Positions 25,959 through 35,158 are shown, counted from the first letter of the stretch. The stretch is 64,000 nucleotides of DNA from Aquimarina mytili (GCF_016735115.1 NZ_JAERQJ010000006.1:62001-126000); one strand, 5' to 3'. Notes: a model not told the origin generated them from the letters alone. A program made the numbers and translations.

Positions 25959-28900
25959 ATGACAAAAACTATAACTCTTAAAATCTTATTTCAAAAAATT
26001 ATAGTGTTACTGGCTATAATTTTGACCTCAAATTTAAATGCAAAAGACATTTATGTATCCAAAAACGGGAATGATTCAAATTCAGGAACGCAATCAGAAC
26101 CCTACAAAACAATCGCAAAGGCATCTGCTGTTGCTCAACCAGGAGATATGATTATTATAGGAGGAGGTACCTATGAAGAAGTAATTAGGCCAGCCAGATC
26201 TGGAGTAGCAGGAAGACCTATTACTTATATCGCTAAACCTGGAGAAAAAGTGATCATTTCTGCCATGCAAGCATTAAGCGGATGGCAAAATGATAGAGGA
26301 TCTATTTATAAAATAAAAATAGATTGGGATCTAGGCCAAGAGAACTTTGTGATGAACGGTAATACGGCAATGGATTTAGCTAGGTGGCCCAATAATACAG
26401 ATGGCAAGCCTTTTACACTAAACTCTTTAAGAAATGATGGAGGCAGTGGCGCTAATGTTGTGAATGGAGCTTATCTAACATCATCTCAAATACCCAATAT
26501 TAATTGGAAAGGTGGATCAGTATTTTTTTATGGAGATAAACCAGGATCAGGGTGGATTGCTTGGAAAGCTTTTATTACGAGCAGTACATCAGGGAGAGTA
26601 AACTTTACTCTAGATAAAAACCCATCTTGGATTAGAACTTTTCATGCTCCAAGAGATAAAGGTGATTTCTACCTTGAGGGAGTAAAAGGAGCTTTAGATT
26701 ACCAAAACGAATGGTGGTTTGATAGTAAAACCAAAGAGTTGTTTGTACAAATGCCTGGTGGCGCAGCTCCAGTAGATGGAAAGGTGCAAATGAGAAGAAG
26801 AAAAATAGCAGTAGATCTTAACGGAAGGAGTTATATCGAAATTAAAAACCTTGCTGTTTTTGGTGGCGCTATTTTATTAAAAACAAATTCTAATAACAAC
26901 AAATTAACTGGTGTTTCTTCATTTTATGGGAACCACACACAAGGAGTTTTTAGAGGTTTTAACGCTGGTAAACCGAGTATTGAAGTAAATGGTACTAATA
27001 ATAGTATCGAAAAATGTGAATTTGCTTTTAGTGCAGCAACCGGAGTTCGTTTAGGAGGTAGATTTAACGTATTAAAAAACAATTATATACATGATTTCAA
27101 TTATTTAGGATCATATGATGCTCCTTTGGTTGCCAGAGGTGGAACAGATAATAAAATCATAGGAAATACAATTTTTAATGGCGGAAGAGATGGTATTAAT
27201 TATAATGGTAATCGTTGTGAAGTAGCTTATAATGATGTTTATAGAAGTAATTTGATAGCTGATGATTGTGCCACTTTTTATACAGTTGGAGGGCCTCAAA
27301 ATACAGAAATACACCATAACTGGTTTCATGATTCTGCTTCAAGAGGTTCAAAAAGAAAAGCCGCTGGGATTTATCTGGATAATGATGCCGAAGCATTTTC
27401 TGTACATCATAATGTAGTATGGAATGTAGAATGGACCGGGGTACAGATTAACTGGAATGGTAAAGACATTGATATTTTTAATAATACTTTAGTGAAAACT
27501 GAAGGTGGAGCAATGGGAGCTTGGCATAAAGCAGGAACAGCTTTTTCAAATGTTAAAGTGTGGAATAACATTGCAGATGTGAAAACTGTAGATGATCCTT
27601 CTACACAAGAAGATGAGGGTACCTTTGAAAGAGATGCAGATAAACAAAATAACGTAATTACCAAATCAGGATATACCAGTTATACTAATAATAAATTTAC
27701 ACTTACTTCTGGTTCACCGGCTGTAAATGCTGGGAGACAAATAACGGGTATAACAGATAGTTTTATAGGGGCTGCACCAGATGCTGGGGCTTATGAGTTT
27801 GGGGGCGAAAATTGGGTACCTGGAATTAATTGGGATCCTTCTCTTGGTCCAACAGGCCAAGGTTGTTATGGTTTGCCTGGAGAATCTTGTGATGATAACA
27901 ATTCAAAGGACCTTGTTGAACTTGTAAATGTACCTACAACACTACCAGTCGCAGATTCTTATACTGTTGATGTTACTTATGAAGCTACTACAGATAGAGA
28001 AATACAAGTAGGTTTTTGGTCTTCAACCGGATGGATTGCAAGTAGTACAACCATAACAGTTCCTAAAGGAAAAGATTCAAAATCAATAACAGTAGATTTA
28101 CCGCAAGCACAAACACCTGGAACCGGATATACATTTAAAGTTCATATACGGCCAGTGGGTACTACTTGGGAACAGGCACTACAATGGGATCAGGTAAATG
28201 ATATAACTATAAAGGATGTTCCGCAATATCAAGATACATTATCCTTTGTAAATCAAACTACAACCATACAAGCAGCAGATTCTTATACCGTAGAAATTGC
28301 TTATGAGGCTTCTACAGAAAGAGAAATTCAAGTTGATTTTTGGTCCTCAACAGGTTGGATCGCAAGTAGTGTTAAAGAAACAGTGCCTATTGGTAAAGGC
28401 ACAAGAAATATTACTGTAAAATTGCCTAGTGTACCAGCAGCTGGAACAGGATATTTGTTTAAGGCGCACATACGCCCGGTAGGTACCTCCTGGCAACAAG
28501 CACTTAAATGGGCTCAGGTTACTGATATTACTGTAGAATCAACTCCTCAATATCAAGATAAGGTGAGTTTCAAAGATGCTCAAACTACGATTCTTCCAGC
28601 AAACTCGTATACATTTAATATTGATTATGAAGCATCAACTGATAGAGAAATAGTGGTTGAGTTTTGGTCTTCTACAAGTTGGATTGCTCAACAGAAAGAG
28701 GTGGTTTCCAAAGGGAAAGGGGTAAAGACTATTACTGTTAATCTTCCAAGTATACCTAATCCAGGAACCGGATATATCTACAAAACTCATATTCGTCCCT
28801 TGAATACAACCTGGAGGGAGTGGATCGATAGAGACCAGGTAGCCGGAGTTACGATAAACGCTTTAAATACTCAAATAATCCCAGACGGAACATATCTAAT

Positions 28901-29567
28901 CACCTCTCCTTTAAATAATCAAAGATTATTGTCCAGGGCCTTAGAAAATCATAATGTGAAGATGATCGATCCAGGCAGTTTTGATGATCAAAAATGGATT
29001 TTTAATCATGTAGGTGATAATGTGTACACTATTAAAAACAAAGGAACTAATAGATATTTAGAGGTGCCATATGCTAGATGTTATAATGGAGCTAATGTTG
29101 CAACTTGGACAAATGCAAATGATGCACATAAACAATGGGAAGTAATAAAAAACGGGAATGATATCTATGGTATAAAACCTATGCATTGTCAACAAATGGC
29201 ACTTGATAGAGCAGGAGGAGCAATAAACGCTAATGTACTAGTATGGCCATTTAATGCAAACAATAATAATCAGAAATGGAAGATTATAGCTGATAATACT
29301 AGAAGTAAAAATGTTGTAACCAGAGAAAATTCTGATTTTGATGTGCATAAGTTGATGATATCGCCTAATCCAGCAAGTGAGCAACTCGCCTTAACCAATA
29401 TCAATAATGCATCTTTGATAACTATTATGGATTTTACAGGACGCCAAGTGTTGTCCAAAAAATTGAATGGAGAAGACAATACATTGATGGATATTTCTGT
29501 ATTAAATGATGGGATATATTTTATTTCTATTGATAGTTCCCCAGCTATCAAATTCTTGAAAGAATAA
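25959..29567 (+). CDS. Secreted beta-helix protein with three tandem domains, ricin-like domain and T9SS tail
   Basis: This is a 1202-residue protein. It has a signal peptide (to about residue 28), a right-handed parallel beta-helix part (about 30-615, starting IYVSKNGNDSNSGTQSEP), three tandem domains of about 103 residues with WSSTGWIASS or a variant, GTGY and HIRP, a ricin-type lectin domain with QKW repeats, and a C-terminal type IX sorting domain (SPNPASEQLALTN; GIYFISI). Secretion through the outer membrane by T9SS is expected. Beta-helix plus carbohydrate-binding parts suggest action on a polysaccharide, but no lyase family is certain. The ATG at 25959 puts the signal peptide first. 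An in-frame TTG lies at 25920. Confidence 0.9.
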   Translation: MTKTITLKILFQKIIVLLAIILTSNLNAKDIYVSKNGNDSNSGTQSEPYKTIAKASAVAQPGDMIIIGGGTYEEVIRPARSGVAGRPITYIAKPGEKVIISAMQALSGWQNDRGSIYKIKIDWDLGQENFVMNGNTAMDLARWPNNTDGKPFTLNSLRNDGGSGANVVNGAYLTSSQIPNINWKGGSVFFYGDKPGSGWIAWKAFITSSTSGRVNFTLDKNPSWIRTFHAPRDKGDFYLEGVKGALDYQNEWWFDSKTKELFVQMPGGAAPVDGKVQMRRRKIAVDLNGRSYIEIKNLAVFGGAILLKTNSNNNKLTGVSSFYGNHTQGVFRGFNAGKPSIEVNGTNNSIEKCEFAFSAATGVRLGGRFNVLKNNYIHDFNYLGSYDAPLVARGGTDNKIIGNTIFNGGRDGINYNGNRCEVAYNDVYRSNLIADDCATFYTVGGPQNTEIHHNWFHDSASRGSKRKAAGIYLDNDAEAFSVHHNVVWNVEWTGVQINWNGKDIDIFNNTLVKTEGGAMGAWHKAGTAFSNVKVWNNIADVKTVDDPSTQEDEGTFERDADKQNNVITKSGYTSYTNNKFTLTSGSPAVNAGRQITGITDSFIGAAPDAGAYEFGGENWVPGINWDPSLGPTGQGCYGLPGESCDDNNSKDLVELVNVPTTLPVADSYTVDVTYEATTDREIQVGFWSSTGWIASSTTITVPKGKDSKSITVDLPQAQTPGTGYTFKVHIRPVGTTWEQALQWDQVNDITIKDVPQYQDTLSFVNQTTTIQAADSYTVEIAYEASTEREIQVDFWSSTGWIASSVKETVPIGKGTRNITVKLPSVPAAGTGYLFKAHIRPVGTSWQQALKWAQVTDITVESTPQYQDKVSFKDAQTTILPANSYTFNIDYEASTDREIVVEFWSSTSWIAQQKEVVSKGKGVKTITVNLPSIPNPGTGYIYKTHIRPLNTTWREWIDRDQVAGVTINALNTQIIPDGTYLITSPLNNQRLLSRALENHNVKMIDPGSFDDQKWIFNHVGDNVYTIKNKGTNRYLEVPYARCYNGANVATWTNANDAHKQWEVIKNGNDIYGIKPMHCQQMALDRAGGAINANVLVWPFNANNNNQKWKIIADNTRSKNVVTRENSDFDVHKLMISPNPASEQLALTNINNASLITIMDFTGRQVLSKKLNGEDNTLMDISVLNDGIYFISIDSSPAIKFLKE

Positions 29568-29584
29568 TAAATTAGATTCATAAG

Positions 29585-29618
29585 AATAAAGGAGGAGTAT
29601 ATATACTCCTCCTTTATT
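29585..29618. terminator. Perfect palindromic bidirectional terminator
   Basis: This is a 34-base perfect palindrome with arms AATAAAGGAGGAGTATA and its complement, between the convergent beta-helix and GyrI-like genes. The AT-rich outer parts give short T-runs on both strands. Confidence 0.8.
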
Positions 29619-29623
29619 ACAAG

Positions 29624-30082
29624 TTATTTAACTCCTACAAAAATATCAACTTCGGCATTTGTAGGATCCACTGCTCTATCATCATATACCTCAAAATCTG
29701 TTGCATATGTTCGATTCAAATCACTTCTCCAGATTTTAGCCCAGACATCTGGGATTGCTTCTTTAGTCACATCTCCTTTGGCAACAAATTTTGAATAGTT
29801 TCCGTTTTTAATTGTGGTACCTACCATTCCTTCAGGTATGTTTTCTAGATTATCCACTTTACAACCTACAATGGCATTGTAATAGCCAGAAGCGCCATTT
29901 TCATAATCTGTGTAAATTCCGTAGAGGGTTTCGTCAATCTTATTAGGAATTTTATTAGAAATCCCTCGCTCCATAAAGGTGTTCCATAACTTTTGAATAT
30001 CATTTGTGATATGTTGATCTTCATTTCTAGTTCGCACTGATAGCCCTATTACATGAAAGGTGTTACATTTTGTTGTTGTCAT
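29624..30082 (-). CDS. GyrI-like effector-binding domain protein
   Basis: This 152-residue protein is a stand-alone GyrI-like/AraC effector-binding domain: FHVIGLSVRTRNED at the start, IQKLWNTFMERGISNKIPNK, YGIYTDYENGASGYYNAIVG and IPEGMVGTTIKNGNYSKFV. Such domains bind small hydrophobic molecules, and some hydrolyse cyclopropanoid toxins. Function here is open. A TACTTTTG element lies at 30113-30120. Confidence 0.82.
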   Translation of the reverse strand: MTTTKCNTFHVIGLSVRTRNEDQHITNDIQKLWNTFMERGISNKIPNKIDETLYGIYTDYENGASGYYNAIVGCKVDNLENIPEGMVGTTIKNGNYSKFVAKGDVTKEAIPDVWAKIWRSDLNRTYATDFEVYDDRAVDPTNAEVDIFVGVK

Positions 30083-30112
30083 ATTTTTGGTTTTTTAAGA
30101 TGAATACTAAAC

Positions 30113-30120
30113 CAAAAGTA
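30113..30120 (-). promoter_or_regulatory. -7 element TACTTTTG of the GyrI-like gene
   Basis: This is an exact TAnnTTTG match, 31 bases before the start codon on the minus strand. A TTG lies 14 bases further upstream, closer than usual. Confidence 0.5.
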
Positions 30121-30224
30121 AATAGGGTGTATGACAAACGTATGTCAGTAGTGATCTGTAAAAAGTATTTTTTATATACGTGAAGATTTACGCTTCAACT
30201 ATTAATATACTTTTAGTGGTAAAT

Positions 30225-30426
30225 GTTCTTGACAAGCCGGAAGATACTCTTGACAAGGAGGAAGAGGTTCATGACAGGGTGGAAGAGGTTCATGACAAGG
30301 TGGAAGAAGTTCATGACAAGGCGGAAGGTGTTCTTGACACGACGGAAGGTGTTCTTGACACGACGGAAGGTGTTCTTGACAAGATGGAAGCTTCTCCAGA
30401 CAAGACGGAAGGTGTTCTTGACAAAA
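30225..30426. repeat. 21-bp tandem array, ten repeats, directly behind the DUF1501 gene
   Basis: GAC recurs at 30231, 30252, 30273, 30294, 30315, 30336, 30357, 30378, 30399 and 30420, always 21 apart. Consensus is near GACAAGACGGAAGGTGTTCTT. Two neighbouring units are identical, and the left units vary more (TTCATGAC in place of TTCTTGAC). Each unit contains the small dyad CTTGACAAG or a variant. The array abuts the DUF1501 stop codon (30427-30429). Because 21 is a multiple of 3, it stays open in two plus-strand frames, which is not evidence of coding. The remaining 142 bases to the GyrI-like gene hold only its promoter. Confidence 0.9.
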
Positions 30427-31620
30427 TTATATGAATCCCAATGTCTTAAAACTTGAATTCAAAACATTTTGATCATTAACTTCTAACCAATTATTAAGTA
30501 TTGATGCATATACACTTCTAAAATCTATAGTATATTTAATATCTCCATTGTTATCGAGATCAGAAAGGTTTGGAAGTTCATTATACACCCCGGCCTTTTT
30601 AAGAGAGCCACTAATAGCAATTACATTATTAGCTGCACCATGATCGGTGCCTCGGCTTCCGTTTTGTTTTACTCTGCGACCAAATTCAGAGAAGGTAAGA
30701 ATCAGAGTATCTTTAAATCGGTTGTTTTTCTTGAGGTCTTTTACTAATGCGCCAACAGATTCTGAATATATTTTTAATAGTCGATCTTGACTATTTAATT
30801 GATTTACATGACTGTCAAACCCACCAAGAGAGCTATAAAAAACTCTCGTTTTTAAGCCAGATACTATAAAATCGGCAATAGTTTTCAGGTTTCTTGCAAA
30901 AGGATTTTGGGGATATTCTGTATTGGTTTTATATATCTTAGAGGTTTCATGAATGTAGGAGGCAGAAGAATAGGTTTCTAACATCGTTTTATAGAGGTAT
31001 CCCTGGTTATCTTCATTCAACATTTCTTTTTCGGTATTGGCGACAAGATTTTTGAAGAAGGGTTCTCTAGTTGTTTTATACAATTGATTTGGGTCAGAAA
31101 CGGCTATGCCATTCCTGATAGTACCCTTCATGGCTAATGATAAAGAATTATCCACTTCTATAGCCTGATAAGGATACTGGCAATTAGAATCTAAAAACCT
31201 GCCTATCCAACCTGTTGATAGATATTCATTAGCATTACTAGCGGTTTGCCAGATATCTGTGCTTCTAAAATGCGATCGATTAGGGTTAGGGTATCCAACA
31301 TTATTGAGTATAGTTACTTCTCCTAAATCATATAATGATGCAATCGCTTTTAGTTTGTTATTAAAAGCTAAATCACCTGTTATTTTTATGGTCTGACCTT
31401 CTTTTTTAGCGATTGAAGGCCTTAGACGATGATAGATATCATTATGTATTGGTATAATACTATTTAACCCATCATTTCCTCCCGAAAGTTGGATGATAAT
31501 AACATTTTTATATCCCGATAATTGATCTGGAGATAAAAATTCCATCCCCTTCAGAAAGGAAGGGACTAACGTCATTCCTGATGCAAAAACCGATTGCTTT
31601 AAAAAATCTCTTCTTTTCAT
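30427..31620 (-). CDS. DUF1501 exported protein
   Basis: This 397-residue protein has a Tat-like signal (MKRRDFLKQSVFASG) and the DUF1501 domain: VIIIQLSGGNDGLNSIIP, NRSHFRSTDIWQTA, SLGGFDSHVNQ, TFSEFGRRVKQNGSRGTDHG. The family belongs to the alkaline phosphatase-like superfamily and is commonly encoded next to DUF1800. It starts 13 bases behind the DUF1800 gene. The pair is exported and probably works together, with unknown substrate. The 21-bp array begins right after its stop. Confidence 0.92.
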   Translation of the reverse strand: MKRRDFLKQSVFASGMTLVPSFLKGMEFLSPDQLSGYKNVIIIQLSGGNDGLNSIIPIHNDIYHRLRPSIAKKEGQTIKITGDLAFNNKLKAIASLYDLGEVTILNNVGYPNPNRSHFRSTDIWQTASNANEYLSTGWIGRFLDSNCQYPYQAIEVDNSLSLAMKGTIRNGIAVSDPNQLYKTTREPFFKNLVANTEKEMLNEDNQGYLYKTMLETYSSASYIHETSKIYKTNTEYPQNPFARNLKTIADFIVSGLKTRVFYSSLGGFDSHVNQLNSQDRLLKIYSESVGALVKDLKKNNRFKDTLILTFSEFGRRVKQNGSRGTDHGAANNVIAISGSLKKAGVYNELPNLSDLDNNGDIKYTIDFRSVYASILNNWLEVNDQNVLNSSFKTLGFI

Positions 31621-31633
31621 GTTCGTTGGGGTT

Positions 31634-33037
31634 TTAACAAAGTTGATATTCGGGTAAACTCAATATTTCGATAACAAAATTCTTGGTATCGGTAGCATGC
31701 AATTTTTGCACAATATCATTAGCTGCAGTAGAAAGTTTAGGTTGAAGCATAAAGCTTAGAATGCTCGCTTTATCTTCTGCTTGCAACGTAGACAGAAAAA
31801 TATTCCAATTAGGTTTTGCTTTTACCTTCTTCTGAAATTTAGATTTCATTTTACGGTACATTTGTTGTCTAATCATCATGTTTTTGGGCATGTCACCGTT
31901 GTTATGCCATTCGATTACACCACTATTTAATGTTAATGATGCTAATTTTAACCGAAGCATCAAAGTTGAATTATCTATCCATGCTTTGCCACCCGGCCAC
32001 CCGGCTACATTGGGAGGAAAAAATAGCATTTGATTTAATTTGCGCTGAAGATATAGTAGCACTTTGGGATCTTCATATTGGATTCCAAATGATTTACTTA
32101 ATCCCACTATTAATTCTATAGGAGACTTTATCTTGGTTCCAATATTTTGAGAATCATAAAACCAATCACTTTTTAACATAGTATCAATAACAGTTTTTAA
32201 ATCATAATTAGAATTAAAAAAAGCATTTGTTAAGATTTCGATATGGTTTTTGTTGATATCGTCATTTACAAAATATTTATATAGTTTTTCGCAGATATAC
32301 CTTGCCGTTTGTTTTTGACCTAAAAGGATTTTGATCACATCTTCTCCGGTAAAATTTCCTGTTTCTCCCAAAATAGTTTTTGTACCATAATCATGATGGG
32401 TTTTGCGGAAAATGAAAGCACCGTTTTTTGTGAAATTCCAACCAGTAAAAGCTCTTGCGGCTTCTTTGATGTCAGTTTCGGTATATCCGTTATCTCTACC
32501 TAATGTAAAAAGCTCCATCACCTCACGGGCAAAATTCTCATTAGGGTGGTTTTTCCGGTTTTGTCGATTATTAAGAAAAATGAGCATGGCCGGAGATTTT
32601 GATACCTCCATAAGCATGTCTCCAAAATTGCCTAGTGCATGTTGTCGTATAATATTATTAAGATGAATACAAGCTCTGGGAGTTCTTAGTCTAACCGCAA
32701 AGTGATCATGAAAAAATAGAGTCATCTTTTCACGAAGGATTTGTTTTGTATCAATTAATTGTTTGAGCCAAAGTATATTGAGTTCAGACATCTTATCATT
32801 ACGAAGCTGTCGTTGTTGTTTTCGTTCTTCTGGGGTTAAATCTTTGGGATTTTTTTGTAGGCCTTCAAAATCTATAGATAGCAAAGTTTTTTGAATACTT
32901 TCGGAAAACAATCGATCTACGATATTATTTTTTGAGAGTTTTCTAACCGCATTTAGCTCATTAGACGAAATCCCGAATCCCATTCGCCAATAAAGATGTT
33001 GTATCTGCTTATCTGATAAAGAGGTGTTCATAGTCAC
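31634..33037 (-). CDS. DUF1800 protein
   Basis: This 467-residue protein has the DUF1800 pattern: QHLYWRMGFGISSNELNAV, FFHDHFAVRL, FAREVMELFTLGRDNGYTE, EAARAFTGW, and the PPNVAGWPGGKAWID block. DUF1800 and DUF1501 genes form a conserved pair in Bacteroidota and other phyla. No biochemical function is established to my knowledge. No signal peptide is obvious at the annotated start, which is unusual given that its partner is exported. Confidence 0.92.
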   Translation of the reverse strand: MTMNTSLSDKQIQHLYWRMGFGISSNELNAVRKLSKNNIVDRLFSESIQKTLLSIDFEGLQKNPKDLTPEERKQQRQLRNDKMSELNILWLKQLIDTKQILREKMTLFFHDHFAVRLRTPRACIHLNNIIRQHALGNFGDMLMEVSKSPAMLIFLNNRQNRKNHPNENFAREVMELFTLGRDNGYTETDIKEAARAFTGWNFTKNGAFIFRKTHHDYGTKTILGETGNFTGEDVIKILLGQKQTARYICEKLYKYFVNDDINKNHIEILTNAFFNSNYDLKTVIDTMLKSDWFYDSQNIGTKIKSPIELIVGLSKSFGIQYEDPKVLLYLQRKLNQMLFFPPNVAGWPGGKAWIDNSTLMLRLKLASLTLNSGVIEWHNNGDMPKNMMIRQQMYRKMKSKFQKKVKAKPNWNIFLSTLQAEDKASILSFMLQPKLSTAANDIVQKLHATDTKNFVIEILSLPEYQLC

Positions 33038-33117
33038 AGTCTTTATCTGTAAGACTATGATTTTGGATAAAGGTTTAATTGTAATGTTTCAATACAAAAG
33101 AATAAAACACGTAAAGA

Positions 33118-33507
33118 CTAGTTTTTAGGTTCAATCAAATCCCATGTGTTGCCATAGAGGTCTTCAAAAACGACAACGGTGCCGTAGACTTCTTCTCTGG
33201 GCTCTTCCAGGAAGGTAATCCCTTTGGCTTTCATATGGTTATAATCTTTCCAGAAATCATCGGTGTGTAGAAATAGAAAAACGCGCCCTCCGGTTTGGTT
33301 ACCAATGGCTTGTTTTTGTTCTGAAGAAGCCGCTTGAGCGAGTAAAATATGAGTTTCATTAGTGTCTGAAGGAGAGATAACCACCCATCGCTTTTGATCA
33401 TCTAGTTTGGTGTCTTGGATAAGTTTGAAATTTAGCTTTTCGACATAAAACTGTATCGCTTCGTCATAGTCTTTAACCACTAGAGTAAGAGCACCAATTT
33501 TTCGCAT
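33118..33507 (-). CDS. VOC-superfamily (glyoxalase-like) protein
   Basis: This 129-residue protein has the paired beta-alpha-beta-beta-beta units of the VOC fold: TLVVKDYDEAIQFYVEKLNF, WVVISPSD, FLFLHTDDFWKDYNHMKAKG and VFEDLYGNTWDLIEP. VOC proteins include glyoxalase I, dioxygenases and resistance proteins. The Glu of the last strand fits a metal ligand. The substrate is unknown. It lies 6 bases behind coaD and is probably co-transcribed. Confidence 0.88.
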   Translation of the reverse strand: MRKIGALTLVVKDYDEAIQFYVEKLNFKLIQDTKLDDQKRWVVISPSDTNETHILLAQAASSEQKQAIGNQTGGRVFLFLHTDDFWKDYNHMKAKGITFLEEPREEVYGTVVVFEDLYGNTWDLIEPKN

Positions 33508-33513
33508 AGCAAA

Positions 33514-33969
33514 TTATTTAACAAGAACAGTTTCGGGTACTAATCCAGAAACATCACCACCATTACGAATCACATCTCGCACGATTGATGAAGAAATATA
33601 ACTTTTGCCTGAAGAGGTAAGTAAGAATACCGTTTCAATTTCAGACATTTTACGGTTGGTGTGTGCTATTGCCTTTTCGAACTCAAAATCAGCTGGATTT
33701 CTTAAACCTCTAAGTATAAAACTTGCATTTTGTTTTTTGCAAAAATCTACAGTAAGCCCTTTATAGGTCATTACTTTGATCTTAGGTTCATTTTTGAAGG
33801 ATTCTTCAATAAAATGCTTACGTTCTTCAAGAGTGAACATGTATTTTTTATCGGCATTGATCCCTATGGCAATAATAATTTCATCAAAAAGAGTTAACCC
33901 TCTTTCTATAATGTCGTAATGTCCTAAAGTGATGGGGTCAAATGATCCTGGAAAAACAGCTCTTCTCAT
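33514..33969 (-). CDS. coaD: Phosphopantetheine adenylyltransferase
   Basis: CoaD transfers AMP to 4'-phosphopantetheine in coenzyme A synthesis. The 151-residue protein has the nucleotidyltransferase motif GSFDPITLGHYDII (T/HxGH), LRGLRNPADFEFE, and SYISSSIVRDV. Its length is usual. A TATCTTTG element lies at 33995-34002. Confidence 0.97.
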   Translation of the reverse strand: MRRAVFPGSFDPITLGHYDIIERGLTLFDEIIIAIGINADKKYMFTLEERKHFIEESFKNEPKIKVMTYKGLTVDFCKKQNASFILRGLRNPADFEFEKAIAHTNRKMSEIETVFLLTSSGKSYISSSIVRDVIRNGGDVSGLVPETVLVK

Positions 33970-33994
33970 GAGTGATTATTGATTGGTGTGATTA

Positions 33995-34002
33995 CAAAGA
34001 TA
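33995..34002 (-). promoter_or_regulatory. -7 element TATCTTTG of coaD
   Basis: This is an exact TAnnTTTG match on the minus strand, 26 bases before the coaD start. The -33 element is not visible. Just upstream, ATTACGATTTTA occurs twice, 15 bases apart. Confidence 0.55.
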
Positions 34003-34127
34003 GATGAAATTACGATTTTAAAAATTACGATTTTAGATTTTGTAGTTTGATGTTAGGCTTACAACGTAAAGAGCATAAGAAATAGATTAAAAGGCGATAT
34101 AAAAGCTATTGAATTTCCATCTTATTA

Positions 34128-34162
34128 TAATTCTTAATTCGTCAATGGTCAATCGTAATTCA
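34128..34162. repeat. Heptamer array overlapping the 3' end of ddl
   Basis: Five 7-base units start at 34128, 34135, 34142, 34149 and 34156, near TAATTCG or TCAATCG. The ddl stop codon is inside the fourth unit, so the last codons of ddl (LNYD) are made of repeat sequence. On the minus strand the unit reads TTACGAA, the same heptamer as in the array at 25754-25816. Confidence 0.65.
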
Positions 34163-35132
34163 AAATAGCTTCTTCTATAGTATTTGTTAATAGGTCCTTT
34201 AGACTGATACCGGCTGCTAAAGCTTGTTGAGGTAATATACTAGCTTCACTAAAACCAGGATTAGTATTCATTTCAACAAAATGAGGTTCGCCATTATGAA
34301 AAATATACTCGCTTCTGGAAAACCCTTTCATTTTTAAGATTTGATAGATTTTTAAAGCAAGATCTTGTACTTTTTTAGTATCCTCTTCGGATAATCTGGC
34401 CGGTGTTATTTCTTGCGATTTACCCAAATATTTTGCTTCATAATCGAAAAACTCATTTTCAGATACGATTTCTGTAATGGGCAGTACAGTGTCTTTCCCT
34501 TTATATGTAATTACACCGACAGAAACTTCGGTTCCGCTTAAAAAAGATTCAATAATGATTTCATCATCTTCTTTGTAGGCAACATCTATTGCTGGTAAAA
34601 GTTCGGCTTCTGTATTCACTTTAGAAACCCCATAACTGCTTCCTGCTTTATTGGCTTTTACAAAGCAAGGCAATCCTACAGTATCTAGGATAGCTTTTGT
34701 ATTGATGTTATCTCCTTTATTCAAAAAATAATTAGTGGCCGTTGGGATTCCGTAAGGTTTGAGGGTACTAATACAATCACGCTTATTAAATGTAAGTGCC
34801 GCCTGGTAAAAATCACAGGCTGTTTGTGGGATTCCAATCAGCTCAAAATAAGCTTGAAGTAAACCATCTTCTCCGGGAGTACCATGCACAATATTAAAAG
34901 CAGCATCAAAAATAATTTTAGAATCATTTATAGTTAACGAAAAATCATTTTTATCAATACGATGCTTTTGGTTATCATCACTAACATAAAACCAGCCATC
35001 TTTGGTGATATGAACTCTATAAGGGATATATGCCTCTCGATCAATATGTTTATAAACTACATTTCCGCTTTGAATAGATATATCAAATTCGCTGGAGTAT
35101 CCTCCCATCAAAATGGCAATGTTTTTCTTCAT
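34149..35132 (-). CDS. ddl: D-alanine--D-alanine ligase
   Basis: Ddl joins two D-alanines for the peptidoglycan stem. The 327-residue ATP-grasp protein has MGGYSSEFDIS, HGTPGEDGLLQAYF, CFVKANKAGSSYGVSKV, and the metal-binding FVEMNTNPGFSEAS. The last codons coincide with a heptamer repeat. It is divergent from the PASTA gene, with two back-to-back -7 elements (35151-35158 for ddl, 35199-35206 for PASTA). Confidence 0.97.
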   Translation of the reverse strand: MKKNIAILMGGYSSEFDISIQSGNVVYKHIDREAYIPYRVHITKDGWFYVSDDNQKHRIDKNDFSLTINDSKIIFDAAFNIVHGTPGEDGLLQAYFELIGIPQTACDFYQAALTFNKRDCISTLKPYGIPTATNYFLNKGDNINTKAILDTVGLPCFVKANKAGSSYGVSKVNTEAELLPAIDVAYKEDDEIIIESFLSGTEVSVGVITYKGKDTVLPITEIVSENEFFDYEAKYLGKSQEITPARLSEEDTKKVQDLALKIYQILKMKGFSRSEYIFHNGEPHFVEMNTNPGFSEASILPQQALAAGISLKDLLTNTIEEAILNYD

Positions 35133-35150
35133 TGGATAACTTTTGAAAAC

Positions 35151-35158
35151 AAAAATAT
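35151..35158 (-). promoter_or_regulatory. -7 element TATTTTTG of ddl
   Basis: This is an exact TAnnTTTG match on the minus strand, 19 bases before the ddl ATG. Confidence 0.55.

Noticed and set aside
34003..34060. Direct repeat ATTACGATTTTA upstream of coaD as an operator
   Set aside because: Only two copies, 15 bases apart, in AT-rich DNA. It may be part of the degenerate repeat class but shows no clear 7-base rhythm.
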